The translations under genes and the position numbers were made by a program. A stretch of 64,000 nucleotides of DNA, taken from the NCBI RefSeq assembly GCF_018413645.1, contig NZ_JAHCDA010000002.1:868001-932000 (forward strand), read 5' to 3'. The stretch comes from Roseococcus pinisoli (lineage in GTDB: Bacteria; Pseudomonadota; Alphaproteobacteria; Acetobacterales; Acetobacteraceae). Positions 53,531 to 62,586 of the stretch are shown here, piece after piece. The notes under the pieces are model-generated. The model was not told the DNA's origin. It searched no databases and saw only the letters and a list, made by a program, of their open reading frames with translations. Position 1 is the first letter of the stretch. Every line of letters starts with the position of its first letter.

Positions 53531-55567
53531 TCAGGCCACTCCAAAGAAGGTGAGGAGCACGTCGATGATCTTGATGCCGATGAACGGCGCGACGAGGCCG
53601 CCGAGCCCGTAGATCAGCAGGTTCCGCCGCAGCAGCGCCGCGGCGCCGACGGGCGCATAGGCCACGCCGCGCAGGGCCAGCGGTACCAGCCCCGCGATGA
53701 TCAGCGCGTTGAAGATGACGGCGGAGAGGATGGCGCTCTGCGGGCTCGTCAGCCGCATCACGTTCAGCGCCATCAGCCCCGGATACTGTGCCACGAAGAT
53801 CGCGGGCAGGATCGCAAAGTACTTGGCCACGTCGTTGGCGATGGAGAAGGTCGTCAGCGCGCCGCGCGTGATGAGCAGCTGCTTGCCGATCTCCACCACC
53901 TCGATGAGCTTGGTGGGGTCGCTGTCGAGGTCGACCATGTTGCCGGCCTCGCGCGCGGCCTGGGTGCCGGTCTGCATGGCCAGGCCCACATCGGCCTGGG
54001 CCAGCGCCGGCGCGTCGTTGGTGCCGTCGCCGGCCATGGCGACGAGGCGGCCCTCGCCTTGCTGGGCGCGGATATAGTCCAGCTTGTCCTGCGGCTTGGC
54101 CTCGGCGAGGAAGTCGTCGACGCCGGCCTCGGCCGCGATGGCCGCGGCGGTCAGGCGGTTGTCGCCCGTCACCATCACCGTGCGGATGCCCATGCGGCGA
54201 AGCTCGGCGAAGCGCTCACGGATGCCGGGCTTCACGATGTCCTTCAGCTCGATGGCGCCGAGGATCCGACCATCCTTCGCCACGGCCAGCGGCGTGGCGC
54301 CGGCGCGCGCGATGCGGTCGATGCCCTGCGCCAGCTCCGGCGGCACCGACTGGTTCAGCGCGGCCGAAAGACTGTCCACCGCGCCCTTCCGGAAGGAGCC
54401 CTGCGGCAGGTCCATGCCCGAGATCCGCGTCTGCGCAGTGAAGGGAATGGGCGTGGCATCAGCCGGCCGGATGCCCGGGACGTCGATGCCGTACTTCTCC
54501 TTCGCGAAAGCGAGGATACTGCGGCCTTCCGGCGTCTCGTCGGCCAGGCTGGCGAGCACGGCGGCCTCGGCCACCTCCTGCAGGTGCACGCCGGGGGCCG
54601 TGATGAAGGCGGCGGCCTGGCGGTTGCCGAAGGTGATGGTGCCGGTCTTGTCCAGCAGCAGCACGTCCACGTCGCCCGCCGCCTCCACCGCACGGCCGGA
54701 GGTGGCCAGCACGTTAAAGCGCACCAGCCGGTCCATGCCCGCGATGCCGATGGCCGAGAGAAGGCCGCCGATCGTGGTCGGGATCAGCGTGACCAGCAGG
54801 GCCGAGAGCACGACCACGGAAGGCGCCGAGCCGCTGTAGCTCGCGAAGCCGACCAGCGTGGCCACGGCGATCAGGAAGACGATCGTCATGCCGGCCAGCA
54901 GGATGTCCAGCGCGATCTCGTTCGGCGTCTTCTGGCGCGAGGCCCCCTCCACCATCGCGATCATGCGATCCAAGAAGGTGCTGCCGGGCTCGGAGGTGAT
55001 GCGGACCAGGATGCGGTCGCTCACCACCAGCGTGCCACCGGTGACAGCGCTGCGGTCGCCGCCGGCCTCGCGGATGACGGGCGCGCTCTCACCGGTCACC
55101 GCGCTCTCGTTCACGCTGGCGATGCCCTGCACCACCTCGCCATCCGAGGGGATGATCTCGCCCGCCTCGACGATCACGTGGTCGCCGCGGCGCAGCTCGG
55201 AGGCGCTGCGGGGCGCGCTGATGGCGGGATCGTCGGGGTTCGGAACCCAGCGCGCCATCGTCTCGCCGCGCGAGGCGCGGAGCGAGGCGGCACGGGCCTT
55301 GCCGCGCCCCTCGGCCACCGCCTCGGCGAAGGTCGCGAAGAGGACGGTGAGCCAGAGCCAGGCCGCGACGCCGGCCTGGAAGCTCCAGGGATTTCCGGAC
55401 AGGGCATCGCGGAAGGCGAGCAGCGTGACGAGGATGGAGACCACCTCCGTCACGAAGATCACCGGATTACGGACGAGCTGCCGCGGGTTGAGCTTCCTCA
55501 CCGCCTCGAAGGCGGCCTGCCGGAGGATGGCGCCGTCGAGCAGCGCCGGGGTGCTTGTCATCGTCAT
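53531..55567 (-). CDS. kdpB: KdpB potassium-transporting P-type ATPase subunit
   Basis: 678 aa, full length. Phosphorylated D306 lies in DKTGT (306-310). The TGES actuator motif is at 158-161, the MVTGDN and [18 protein letters not shown] motifs are present, and the membrane helices carry [22 protein letters not shown]. It hydrolyses ATP to drive high-affinity K+ uptake via KdpA. It lies between kdpA (5-bp gap) and kdpC (3-bp gap). Confidence 0.97.
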   Translation of the reverse strand: MTMTSTPALLDGAILRQAAFEAVRKLNPRQLVRNPVIFVTEVVSILVTLLAFRDALSGNPWSFQAGVAAWLWLTVLFATFAEAVAEGRGKARAASLRASRGETMARWVPNPDDPAISAPRSASELRRGDHVIVEAGEIIPSDGEVVQGIASVNESAVTGESAPVIREAGGDRSAVTGGTLVVSDRILVRITSEPGSTFLDRMIAMVEGASRQKTPNEIALDILLAGMTIVFLIAVATLVGFASYSGSAPSVVVLSALLVTLIPTTIGGLLSAIGIAGMDRLVRFNVLATSGRAVEAAGDVDVLLLDKTGTITFGNRQAAAFITAPGVHLQEVAEAAVLASLADETPEGRSILAFAKEKYGIDVPGIRPADATPIPFTAQTRISGMDLPQGSFRKGAVDSLSAALNQSVPPELAQGIDRIARAGATPLAVAKDGRILGAIELKDIVKPGIRERFAELRRMGIRTVMVTGDNRLTAAAIAAEAGVDDFLAEAKPQDKLDYIRAQQGEGRLVAMAGDGTNDAPALAQADVGLAMQTGTQAAREAGNMVDLDSDPTKLIEVVEIGKQLLITRGALTTFSIANDVAKYFAILPAIFVAQYPGLMALNVMRLTSPQSAILSAVIFNALIIAGLVPLALRGVAYAPVGAAALLRRNLLIYGLGGLVAPFIGIKIIDVLLTFFGVA

Positions 55568-55572
55568 GGCTT

Positions 55573-57267
55573 TCAGAAGGTCGTGCCGGCGAGCATGGAG
55601 AAGTGCTCCGCGATGGGGCCGAGGGCGAGCGCGGGCAGGTATTGCAGCCCGCCGAGGATCAGGATCACGCCGGCGAGAAGGCCGGCGAAGAGCGGCCCAT
55701 GGGTGGGCAGCGTGCCCGGCCCCTCAGGCGTGCGCGGCTTGGCGGCGATGCTGCCGGCGATCGCCAGCACCGGGATCACATAGGCGAAGCGGCCGAGCAT
55801 CATGGCGATGCCGAGGGTGACGTTCAGCCAGGGCGTGTCCGCCGTCAGACCGCCGAAGGCCGAGCCGTTGTTGCCCGCCGCCGAGGTATAGGCATAGAGC
55901 ATCTCGGTCAGCCCGTGCGGGCCCGCCGCCGCCAGCGACGAGATGCCCGTGCCGATGTTCAGCGCGACGGCGGCGAAGCCCAGGATCACCGCCGGCAGCA
56001 CCAGCACGGCGAGCATGGCGAGCTTGATCTCCCGCGCCTGCACCTTCTTGCCGAGGTATTCGGGCGTGCGGCCCACCATCAGCCCGGCGACGAAGACGGA
56101 CAGCAGCGCGAAGACCAGCATGCCGTAGAGGCCCGAGCCCACGCCGCCCGGCACGACCTCGCCGAGCTGGATGAGGAAGAGCGGGATCATCCCGCCCAGC
56201 GGCGTGAAGCTGTCCAGCATCGCGTTCACCGCGCCGCAGGAAGCGCCCGTGGTGGTGGCGGTGAAGAGCGCCGCCAAGGCCTGGCCGAAGCGGACGTCCT
56301 TGCCCTCCATGTTGCCGAGCTCCGGCGCCACCCCTGCCGCGAGGTGGAGCGGGTTGCCGCCGGCCTCGGCCGCATAGATGCCGAGCGTGGCGACGAGGAC
56401 GAAGCCCACCATGACGGCGAGCAGCGCCTGGCCCTGCCGCCTGTCGCCGACGACGCGCCCGAAGGTCAGGCAGAGCCCGAAGGGGATCAGGATCTGGAGG
56501 ATGATCTGCAAGGCCGTGGCGAGGGCGGAAGGCCCCTCGAAGGGATGCAGCGAATTCACGCCGAAGAAGCCGCCGCCATTGGTGCCGAGGTGCTTGATGG
56601 CCAGCTGGAGGCCCACGGGTCCCAGCGGGATCGTCTGCTCCCCACCGCCCAGCGTGGCGGCGGTGACACCGGCGTCCAGCGTCTGCGGCACGCCCATCGC
56701 GATGAAGGCGAAGCCGGCGAGGACCGCGCCCGGCAGCAGCACATAGAGCGTGACGCGCGTCGCATCCGCCCAGAAGTTCCCGAGCTCGCGCAGACTGCCC
56801 TGCGCGAAGGCGCGCATCACCGCGAAGGCCAGGGCGATGCCCGTCGCCGCGGACAGGAAATTCTGCACCGCGAGGCCGGCCATCTGGCTGAAATGCGACA
56901 TCGCCACCTCACCGGAATAGGCCTGCCAGTTCGTGTTGGTCACGAAGGAGACGGCGGTGTTGAAGGCGAGGAAGGGCGGGACGCCGTCGAAGCCCTGCGG
57001 GTTCAGCGGCAGCACCCCCTGCAGGCGCAGGATCAGGTAGAGCAGCACGAGGCCGGCCGCGTTGAAGGCCAGCATGGCCAGCAGGTAGCGCTGCCAGCCC
57101 TGGCCCGCCCCGTCGATGCCGGCGGCGCGCAGCACCCCCCGGTCGAAGCGCGCGAGAAAGCCGAGGCGTCCTTGTGCGATGGCGGCGAGCCATCGGCCGA
57201 CGGGCACCGCCGCGAGCACGGCGATGCCCAGCACGAGCGCGATCTGCGCCCAGCCATTGAGGGTCAT
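55573..57267 (-). CDS. kdpA: KdpA potassium-translocating subunit
   Basis: 564 aa polytopic protein with the four selectivity-filter-like loops: [50 protein letters not shown] and [21 protein letters not shown]. It forms the K+ channel-like subunit of the Kdp pump. The start ATG 57267 is one base after the stop of the tiny KdpF-like gene. Confidence 0.97.
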   Translation of the reverse strand: MTLNGWAQIALVLGIAVLAAVPVGRWLAAIAQGRLGFLARFDRGVLRAAGIDGAGQGWQRYLLAMLAFNAAGLVLLYLILRLQGVLPLNPQGFDGVPPFLAFNTAVSFVTNTNWQAYSGEVAMSHFSQMAGLAVQNFLSAATGIALAFAVMRAFAQGSLRELGNFWADATRVTLYVLLPGAVLAGFAFIAMGVPQTLDAGVTAATLGGGEQTIPLGPVGLQLAIKHLGTNGGGFFGVNSLHPFEGPSALATALQIILQILIPFGLCLTFGRVVGDRRQGQALLAVMVGFVLVATLGIYAAEAGGNPLHLAAGVAPELGNMEGKDVRFGQALAALFTATTTGASCGAVNAMLDSFTPLGGMIPLFLIQLGEVVPGGVGSGLYGMLVFALLSVFVAGLMVGRTPEYLGKKVQAREIKLAMLAVLVLPAVILGFAAVALNIGTGISSLAAAGPHGLTEMLYAYTSAAGNNGSAFGGLTADTPWLNVTLGIAMMLGRFAYVIPVLAIAGSIAAKPRTPEGPGTLPTHGPLFAGLLAGVILILGGLQYLPALALGPIAEHFSMLAGTTF

Positions 57268-57268
57268 G

Positions 57269-57358
57269 TCAGAGGCTTTCCGGCCGCAGGAGGGCCCAGA
57301 GGAGATAGGCCAGCAGGCCGAGCGCGACGGCGGCGCCGAGCCAGAGTTCGAGCGTCAT
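57269..57358 (-). CDS. kdpF: KdpF-like small membrane peptide
   Basis: 29-codon frame ATG 57358 to TGA 57269 encoding [20 protein letters not shown] followed by WALLRPESL. It has one membrane helix and the KdpF-typical end ([10 protein letters not shown]). It lies one base before kdpA, the usual place for KdpF, a lipid-like stabiliser of the KdpABC complex. Too short for ordinary gene finders. Confidence 0.88.
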   Translation of the reverse strand: MTLELWLGAAVALGLLAYLLWALLRPESL

Positions 57359-57360
57359 GG

Positions 57361-57444
57361 TCACACGCGCCCGCAGGCATGAACGTAGAGGGCGAGCACG
57401 GCGAAAAGGCCGAGTCCGCCCAGAAGAAGCAGGATGTCGAGCAT
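57361..57444 (-). CDS. 27-aa membrane peptide heading the kdp operon
   Basis: Frame ATG 57444 to TGA 57361 encoding MLDILLLLGGLGLFAVLALY followed by VHACGRV. It is preceded by AGAGGGAC as ribosome-binding site and ends two bases before the KdpF-like start. One helix with a short basic/cysteine tail. Similar tiny ORFs precede kdpF in other proteobacteria (from general knowledge of kdp loci). It may be a second regulatory or structural peptide of the pump. Confidence 0.7.
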   Translation of the reverse strand: MLDILLLLGGLGLFAVLALYVHACGRV

Positions 57445-57517
57445 GGCTGTCCCTCTTGGGATTGGGCCCCGGACCATGCCGCCACGGCGCGTAGCGTTTC
57501 GATGTGAAGGAAGGGGC

Positions 57518-57539
57518 CGCGGCGTAAGCGCGGCGTAAA
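57518..57539 (-). promoter_or_regulatory. Candidate KdpE binding site, 11-bp tandem repeat
   Basis: On the minus strand TTTACGCCGCG is followed directly by CTTACGCCGCG, two 11-bp units differing at one base, 74 bp upstream of the first kdp ORF. OmpR/PhoB-family regulators such as KdpE bind head-to-tail direct repeats with 11-bp period, and E. coli KdpE uses a TTTACA-type core. Confidence 0.65.
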
Positions 57540-57627
57540 GAAGCGGCGGGCGGCGATCCGGAAATCCGCTCCGGACCGCCCTCCTCAGTCGACCGGCAGG
57601 TCGTGCCGGGGCCGCTCGCTGGTCAAC

Positions 57628-58296
57628 TCAGGCGGAAAGGGCCGCCGCACGCCGGGCCAGCTCGCCCATCAGCAACTTGGGGCTCGCCAGGACGGGGCAA
57701 GGAAGGTCGGCGGCCAGCCCGTCGCGCAGATGCGCCAGCGAAGCCTGGGCCAGGACGACGACATCGACCTCCTTCGCCAGATCGGCGGCGGCCTGGCGCA
57801 TCAGGCTGTCATGCTGCGCCCGGTCGCCGCTCATCAGGGCGGCATAGGCATCCGGCCGGATGACCGGGGTGATCTCGATCGCCCGCTGCTGCTCCTGGGC
57901 ATGCGCCCGCAGCAGGGCGCTGCTGGGCGTCACCGTGCTCTCGGCCGTGCAGAGGAGACCGACGCGCCCGCCGAGGCGCACCGCCTCCGCCGCCATCGGG
58001 TCGTCGATCTTCAGGATGGGCTGGGACACCAGGCGCCGCGCGATATCCACCGCCGGCGAAGTGGAGGAACAGGTGACCACGATCAGATCGGGCGCGGCCT
58101 CCGCAGCCAGGACGATCTGCGCGGTGATGCGCCGGTAGACGAGCGCCTGCGGCTGCCCGCGCAGCAGATCCTGCAGCAGGCTTTCGTTGAGGACATGAAA
58201 GCTGTCGGCCTCCGGCAGCTGCTCCTTCATCAAGCGCCGGAATTCCTCGACCAGAAATCCGACGGTGTGAACGAAGGCGATTCTCGGCCGCATCAC
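57628..58296 (-). CDS. Aspartate/glutamate racemase family protein
   Basis: 222 aa. The first catalytic-type Cys is in VTCSSTSPAVDIA (about residue 75). The second position, usually a Cys, reads VVLAQASLAHL, so Ala replaces it. Proteins with a single Cys in this superfamily include decarboxylases and isomerases (AMDase/maleate-isomerase-like) rather than true racemases. It follows bioB on the same strand (73-bp gap). A second ATG is at 58293. Substrate unknown. Confidence 0.8.
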   Translation of the reverse strand: MMRPRIAFVHTVGFLVEEFRRLMKEQLPEADSFHVLNESLLQDLLRGQPQALVYRRITAQIVLAAEAAPDLIVVTCSSTSPAVDIARRLVSQPILKIDDPMAAEAVRLGGRVGLLCTAESTVTPSSALLRAHAQEQQRAIEITPVIRPDAYAALMSGDRAQHDSLMRQAAADLAKEVDVVVLAQASLAHLRDGLAADLPCPVLASPKLLMGELARRAAALSA

Positions 58297-58368
58297 TTCA
58301 TCTCCTGCATTTCGAAAGCAGGGTCTTGTCGCCCGACTTCGCCCGGTGGTGAAGAGACCGGAAGCCCT

Positions 58369-59349
58369 TCAGGCAAGGGTCTCCGCCGTCAGCCCCAGCC
58401 GGTCCAGCAGGCGCGTGTCGCGATCGGCGCCGGGATTGGCGGCCGTCAGCAGGGTGTCGCCGATGAAGATCGAGTTGGCGCCCGCGAAGAAGCAGAGGGC
58501 CTGCATCTCGTCGCTCATCGCCGTCCGCCCGGCGGTGAGCCGCACATGGGAGGAAGGCATCAGAAGCCGGGCAAGGGCCACGATGCGCACGAAGGCGATC
58601 GGGTCGACCGAGCTGGCCTCCGCCATCCGGGAGCCCGGCATCGGGATCAGCATGTTGATCGGCACGCTTTCCGGCGGCTCCGGCAGGTTGGCCAGCGTCA
58701 CCAGCATGTCGATCCGGTCGTCGGCCGTCTCGCCCAGGCCCAGGATGCCGCCGCTGCAGACCTTGATTCCTGCCTCGCGCACATGGGCCAGCGTCTCCAG
58801 CCGGTCGTCGAAGCTGCGCGTGGTCACGACCTCAGGGTAGAAGCGCTCCGAGGTGTCGAGGTTGTGGTTGTAGTAGTCGAGGCCCGCCTCGGCGAAGCGC
58901 CGCGCCTGCCCGGGCGACAGCATGCCCAGCGTCATGCAGGTCTCCAGGCCGAGCGCCTTCACCCCCTCCACCATGGCGACGATGGCCGCTTCGTCGCGCG
59001 GCTTGGGGCTGCGCCAGGCGGCACCCATGCAGTAGCGTGTCGCGCCGGCCTCCATGGCCTTCCTCGCCTCGGCCATCACCGCTTCCGGCTCCATGAGCTT
59101 GGAGGCCTTCAGGCCGGAGGCGTGATGGGCGGATTGGCTGCAATAGCCGCAATCCTCCGGGCATCCGCCGGTCTTGATGTTCAGCAGCTTGCTGAGCTGG
59201 ACGCGATTGGGATCGAAATTCGCCCGATGGGCGGTCTGGGCCTGGAACAGCAGGTCGTTGAACGGAAGCTCATAGAGCGCCCGGGCCGAGCTCAGCGTCC
59301 AGCGAGGGGCGCTGAGACCATCCTTCAGGCTCATTTCGCTTTCCAACAT
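58369..59349 (-). CDS. bioB: Biotin synthase BioB
   Basis: 326 aa radical-SAM enzyme that inserts sulfur into dethiobiotin. The start ATG 59349 is chosen because AGGAG lies 7 bp ahead; a GTG at 59373 is poorer. The radical-SAM cysteines are C63, C67 and C70 (CPEDCGYC). [60 protein letters not shown] and [13 protein letters not shown] are BioB signatures. No other bio gene is in the window. Divergent from bioR with BioR-type boxes between. Confidence 0.96.
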   Translation of the reverse strand: MLESEMSLKDGLSAPRWTLSSARALYELPFNDLLFQAQTAHRANFDPNRVQLSKLLNIKTGGCPEDCGYCSQSAHHASGLKASKLMEPEAVMAEARKAMEAGATRYCMGAAWRSPKPRDEAAIVAMVEGVKALGLETCMTLGMLSPGQARRFAEAGLDYYNHNLDTSERFYPEVVTTRSFDDRLETLAHVREAGIKVCSGGILGLGETADDRIDMLVTLANLPEPPESVPINMLIPMPGSRMAEASSVDPIAFVRIVALARLLMPSSHVRLTAGRTAMSDEMQALCFFAGANSIFIGDTLLTAANPGADRDTRLLDRLGLTAETLA

Positions 59350-59392
59350 CGGCACACTCCTGAACCAAGCCACGCAATCGAGATGGCTTTAA

Positions 59393-59407
59393 TTATAGAT
59401 AATCTAT
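59393..59407. promoter_or_regulatory. BioR box 1
   Basis: TTATAGATAA at 59393-59402 is the exact reverse complement of the known alphaproteobacterial BioR consensus TTATCTATAA. It is embedded in the perfect palindrome ATAGAT-A-ATCTAT (59395-59407), 46 bp upstream of the bioB start. Confidence 0.85.
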
Positions 59408-59464
59408 GATTATGCTTGAGAGGTTCAGGCTACGGTCTGGATGAATGTCGATCAAATTGAATTA

Positions 59465-59479
59465 TCATAGATAATCTAT
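59465..59479. promoter_or_regulatory. BioR box 2
   Basis: The same 13-bp palindrome ATAGAT-A-ATCTAT recurs at 59467-59479, 72 bp from the first, 11 bp before the bioR start. TCATAGATAA (59465-59474) differs from the BioR consensus at one base. This suggests autoregulation of bioR as well as bioB control. Confidence 0.8.
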
Positions 59480-59489
59480 CGAGAGTGGC

Positions 59490-60128
59490 ATGGCCGAAAC
59501 CGTCGCTGAGCGCATTGCCCGCGTGATCGGGGAAAGAATTGTCGCGGGCGAGCTCGCCCCCGGCGCGCCGCTCCGCCAGGACCGGATCGCGGAGGAGTTC
59601 GAGGCCAGCCACGTGCCGGCCCGCGAAGCCTTCCAGCTCCTCCGCGCCCAGGGGCTGGTGGTCAGCGAGGCCCGGCGCGGCATGCGCGTCGCGCCGCTGG
59701 ACCCCGGCTCGATCCAGGAGGTCATCGAGATCCGGGCTTCGCTGGAGACACTGGCGCTCCGGCTCGCCGCGCCCCGGATGAACGCCGCTGCCTTCGAGAA
59801 GGTCGAACAGGCTTTGTCGGCCGGCGATCAGGCCAGGACCATGGTGGCCTGGGAGCAGGCGAACCGGGCCTTCCACCGGGCGCTCGTCACCCCCTGCCGG
59901 ATGCCCCGGCTGCTCGCCATGCTGGACGACCTGCAGCTCGCGAATTCGCGCATCATCTTCTCGGCCACGCGCTCCGCGGGCTGGCAGCCGGGCTCCGGCC
60001 AGGCCCATCGCCTGATCGTGAGTGCCCTTCGCCGACGCGACACCGGCAGGGCCGTGGCCCTTCTCGACGCCCATATCCGCGGGCTGGAACGCCCGGCGGG
60101 TGAAGGGCCTTCGGAGAGACCCGCCTGA
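59490..60128 (+). CDS. bioR: BioR, GntR-family biotin repressor
   Basis: 212 aa FadR/FCD-type GntR regulator. The winged helix is RIARVIGERIVAGELAPGAPLRQDRIAEEFEASHVPAREAFQLLRAQGLVVSEARRGMRVAPL; a helical FCD domain follows (IQEVIEIRASLETLALRLA...). Divergence from bioB and two boxes matching the BioR consensus support the assignment. BioR represses bio genes when biotin is sufficient in alphaproteobacteria. Convergent with the amidohydrolase, only four bases apart. Confidence 0.85.
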   Translation: MAETVAERIARVIGERIVAGELAPGAPLRQDRIAEEFEASHVPAREAFQLLRAQGLVVSEARRGMRVAPLDPGSIQEVIEIRASLETLALRLAAPRMNAAAFEKVEQALSAGDQARTMVAWEQANRAFHRALVTPCRMPRLLAMLDDLQLANSRIIFSATRSAGWQPGSGQAHRLIVSALRRRDTGRAVALLDAHIRGLERPAGEGPSERPA

Positions 60129-60132
60129 GGCG

Positions 60133-61524
60133 TCAGCCCATGCCGAGCGGCCGCAGGCCCAGCGGCCGCTCGATTTGCGGATTCTCGGCGAAGAGGCGGG
60201 CCCAGGCGCGGTCCGCCACCTCCTCCGCCTCGCGGATCACGCGCGCTTCGTCGAGGGTCAGCACCTTGCCGTCCCGCATGATCCAGCGGCCGTCGACCAT
60301 CACGTCATGGACGTCGCTCGCCTGCCCCTGATGCACGAAGGCCGCGACGGCCCGCAGGAAGGGCGCCAGATGCGGCCGGTCGACCCGGATCATGATGAAA
60401 TCCGCCAGGTTGCCCTCGGCCAGCCAACCGCCCTTGGGCACGCCCATGGCGCGATAGCCGTTCACCGTCGCCCAGCGCAGCGCCTCCTCCGGCGTCGGGT
60501 TGCGCCCGTCGCGGCGGCGGACGCGCTCCATGAAGAGGCCGGTCCGCGTAACCTCCACCATGTCCTCGGCCATGTTGTCGCTGCCCATGCCGACATTGCA
60601 GCCGGCCTCGACGAGTTCGCAGATGCGGGGGCTGAGGCCACGCCGCGCCGCGATGGCCGAGTTGAAGGCGATGTTGACGCGATGGCGGCCCAAGATGCCC
60701 TCTTCCTCGGCGGTCATGCAGCGGCAATGCGCGGCGATCAGCCGGTCGTTGAGGAAGTCGATGCTCTCCAGGAACTCGCTCGGCAGCATGTTGTGATGCG
60801 CCTGCACCGCCGCGACCTCGCCCCAGATCTGGTTCAGGTGGATCGTGCCGATGGTCTCCAGCCGCGCCTGCAGCGCGCGCAACTCGCGCAGCAGTTCGAC
60901 CGAGCACATGTCCGGCGCCCAGGCGGAGACCCCTACCCGAACGCGTCCCTCGCCCGCCCCGTTCCAGCGCGCATGCAGGCGCTCGATACGCCCGAGCCCC
61001 GCCTGGCCCAGCGCCGCATCGCGCCGGAACTCCGAGGGATCGCCGATCGACGCTCCGACACGGTCCCAGGCACGTTCCGCCAGGACCAGGCGCAGCCCCG
61101 TCTCCACCATGTCCCCCGCATAATTCTCGATATTGATCGCGTCCTCGAGCAGGGCCGTGGTGCCCGAGCGGATCGCCTCCAGCGCACCCAGCCGGCACAT
61201 GACCGCCTGCTCGGCCGGCGAGAGAGAGGGCAGCGGGATCGGCGAGAGCCCGCCGCAGAAGGGCGGCTCGTGGGGCGGGGAAAGGTCCTCGAAGACGCCG
61301 CGCGCCAGGGTCATCACCAAATGGGTGTGGATATTGGCGAAGCCAGGGAAGATCGCCCGCCCTGCGGCGTCGATCATCTCCGCCTTCTGGAAGCGCGCCG
61401 CCATCTCCGCATCCGGCCCGATGGCCGCGATGCGGTTGCCGACGATCGCCAGCGCGGCGCCGTAATGGATGGTGTCCTCGGCATCGCCCGTCACGACGGT
61501 CGCATTGCGGATCAGAATGGCCAT
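60133..61524 (-). CDS. Amidohydrolase family protein (ATZ/TRZ deaminase-like)
   Basis: 463 aa from ATG 61524. The metal site is H66 and H68 (GFANIHTHL), H in IHLNQIWGEV and AAHCRCM, and D in GMGSDNMAEDM, the order seen in the ATZ/TRZ/guanine-deaminase branch that removes amino or chloro groups from N-heterocycles. VSAWAPDMCS and PTPEEALRWATVNGYRAMG are further family blocks. Substrate unknown. It is divergent from a LysR gene, its likely regulator. Confidence 0.9.
   Translation of the reverse strand: MAILIRNATVVTGDAEDTIHYGAALAIVGNRIAAIGPDAEMAARFQKAEMIDAAGRAIFPGFANIHTHLVMTLARGVFEDLSPPHEPPFCGGLSPIPLPSLSPAEQAVMCRLGALEAIRSGTTALLEDAINIENYAGDMVETGLRLVLAERAWDRVGASIGDPSEFRRDAALGQAGLGRIERLHARWNGAGEGRVRVGVSAWAPDMCSVELLRELRALQARLETIGTIHLNQIWGEVAAVQAHHNMLPSEFLESIDFLNDRLIAAHCRCMTAEEEGILGRHRVNIAFNSAIAARRGLSPRICELVEAGCNVGMGSDNMAEDMVEVTRTGLFMERVRRRDGRNPTPEEALRWATVNGYRAMGVPKGGWLAEGNLADFIMIRVDRPHLAPFLRAVAAFVHQGQASDVHDVMVDGRWIMRDGKVLTLDEARVIREAEEVADRAWARLFAENPQIERPLGLRPLGMG
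60145..60171. terminator. Perfect stem-loop in the 3' end of the amidohydrolase gene
   Basis: GAGCGGCCGC, loop AGGCCCA, GCGGCCGCTC is a perfect 10-bp stem formed inside the last codons of the amidohydrolase, 17 bp from the convergent bioR stop. It encodes the peptide repeat RPLGLRPLG. A shared terminator is likely. Confidence 0.5.
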
Positions 61525-61625
61525 GGTCGCCGGCACTCCTCGATTTTCGCGCCTCGGTCGTGGACGCGTTCGTTTTTGTCGGTAAACAGCTTCAGAGCGT
61601 CATCGAGCCGCAGAGGGCCAAATCC

Positions 61626-62525
61626 TTGAATCTCCGCGCCCTGGCCCTGTTTCGTGAGATCTACTGGTCCGGCAGCATCACCGGCGGCGCCACGCGCCTG
61701 GGCGTCTCGCAACCCTCGGCCAGCCGCATGCTGCGGCACCTCGAGGAGCAGATCGGCTATGCGCTGTTCGAGCGCGCCGATGGCCGCATCCGGCCCACCC
61801 GCGAGGCCGAGGTCCTCATCCAGGACGTCGACCAGATCTTCCTCCGCGTCGACCAGACCAGTGCCATGGCGCGACGCCTGGCCCGCGGCGGCGGCGAACG
61901 CATGGCGGTGGTCTGCGTGCACATGCTCGCGACCACGCTGCCGCGCGTGATGGGCCGCCTGCTGCGGAAATACCCGGAGCTCGAGCTGGAGCTCGATACC
62001 AAGGGCCAGGCCGAGCAGGTGAACACGCTGCTGGGCCGCGGGGCGGATCTCGGCATCGCGACAGGGCAGGAACCGCCCTCCAGCCTCGCCTCCCGGGTCT
62101 TCGGGCGATCGCGGCTGATGGCCGTGCTGCCGGCGGCCCATCCCCTCGCGGCGCGGGAGGTCGTGGCGCTGGAAGATTATGCGCACCACCCCTGCCTCCT
62201 GGCCTCCGACCGCGATCCCCTCGGCGCGCTGGCGATGGAGCTGTTCAATCGCCATAACATCCGCCCGAAGACGAAGCTGACGATCGGATCGCCGCTCTTC
62301 TGCTACGACGCGGTGCGGACCTTCGGGCTCATCGCCATCGCGGGCCCGCTGACGACCGCGGCCATGACCAATCGGTCCGATGTCGTCATCCGTCCGCTCG
62401 AGCCGGAGGCCGACTATGCCATCTATGCCCTGTGGAACCCCGGCGCCGCCCCCAGCGCGGCGCGGGAGACGCTCCTCAAATGGCTGGCCGAGGACCTCCG
62501 GCCCTTGCTGAACGCCACGCCCTAG
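61626..62525 (+). CDS. LysR-family transcriptional regulator
   Basis: 299 aa from TTG 61626, which has AGAGGG eight bases ahead and gives the normal LysR length and N-terminus (NLRALALFREIYWSGSITGGATRLGVSQPSASRMLRHLEEQIGYALFER). A GTG at 61560 would add 22 residues without family similarity. The ligand domain follows (LEDYAHHPCLL, GLIAIAGPLT). It is divergent from the amidohydrolase and convergent with the binding-protein gene; likely regulates one or both. Ligand unknown. Confidence 0.87.
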   Translation: MNLRALALFREIYWSGSITGGATRLGVSQPSASRMLRHLEEQIGYALFERADGRIRPTREAEVLIQDVDQIFLRVDQTSAMARRLARGGGERMAVVCVHMLATTLPRVMGRLLRKYPELELELDTKGQAEQVNTLLGRGADLGIATGQEPPSSLASRVFGRSRLMAVLPAAHPLAAREVVALEDYAHHPCLLASDRDPLGALAMELFNRHNIRPKTKLTIGSPLFCYDAVRTFGLIAIAGPLTTAAMTNRSDVVIRPLEPEADYAIYALWNPGAAPSAARETLLKWLAEDLRPLLNATP

Positions 62526-62586
62526 GCTGGCCCCGTGGGAGGCACTGGGCAAGTTCCCGCAGGCGGCGCCGATCAGCACGCGCGCG

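Noticed and set aside
52712-55783. Open frame of 1023 codons on the plus strand
   Set aside because: Antisense to kdpB, kdpC and part of kdpD; no family features.
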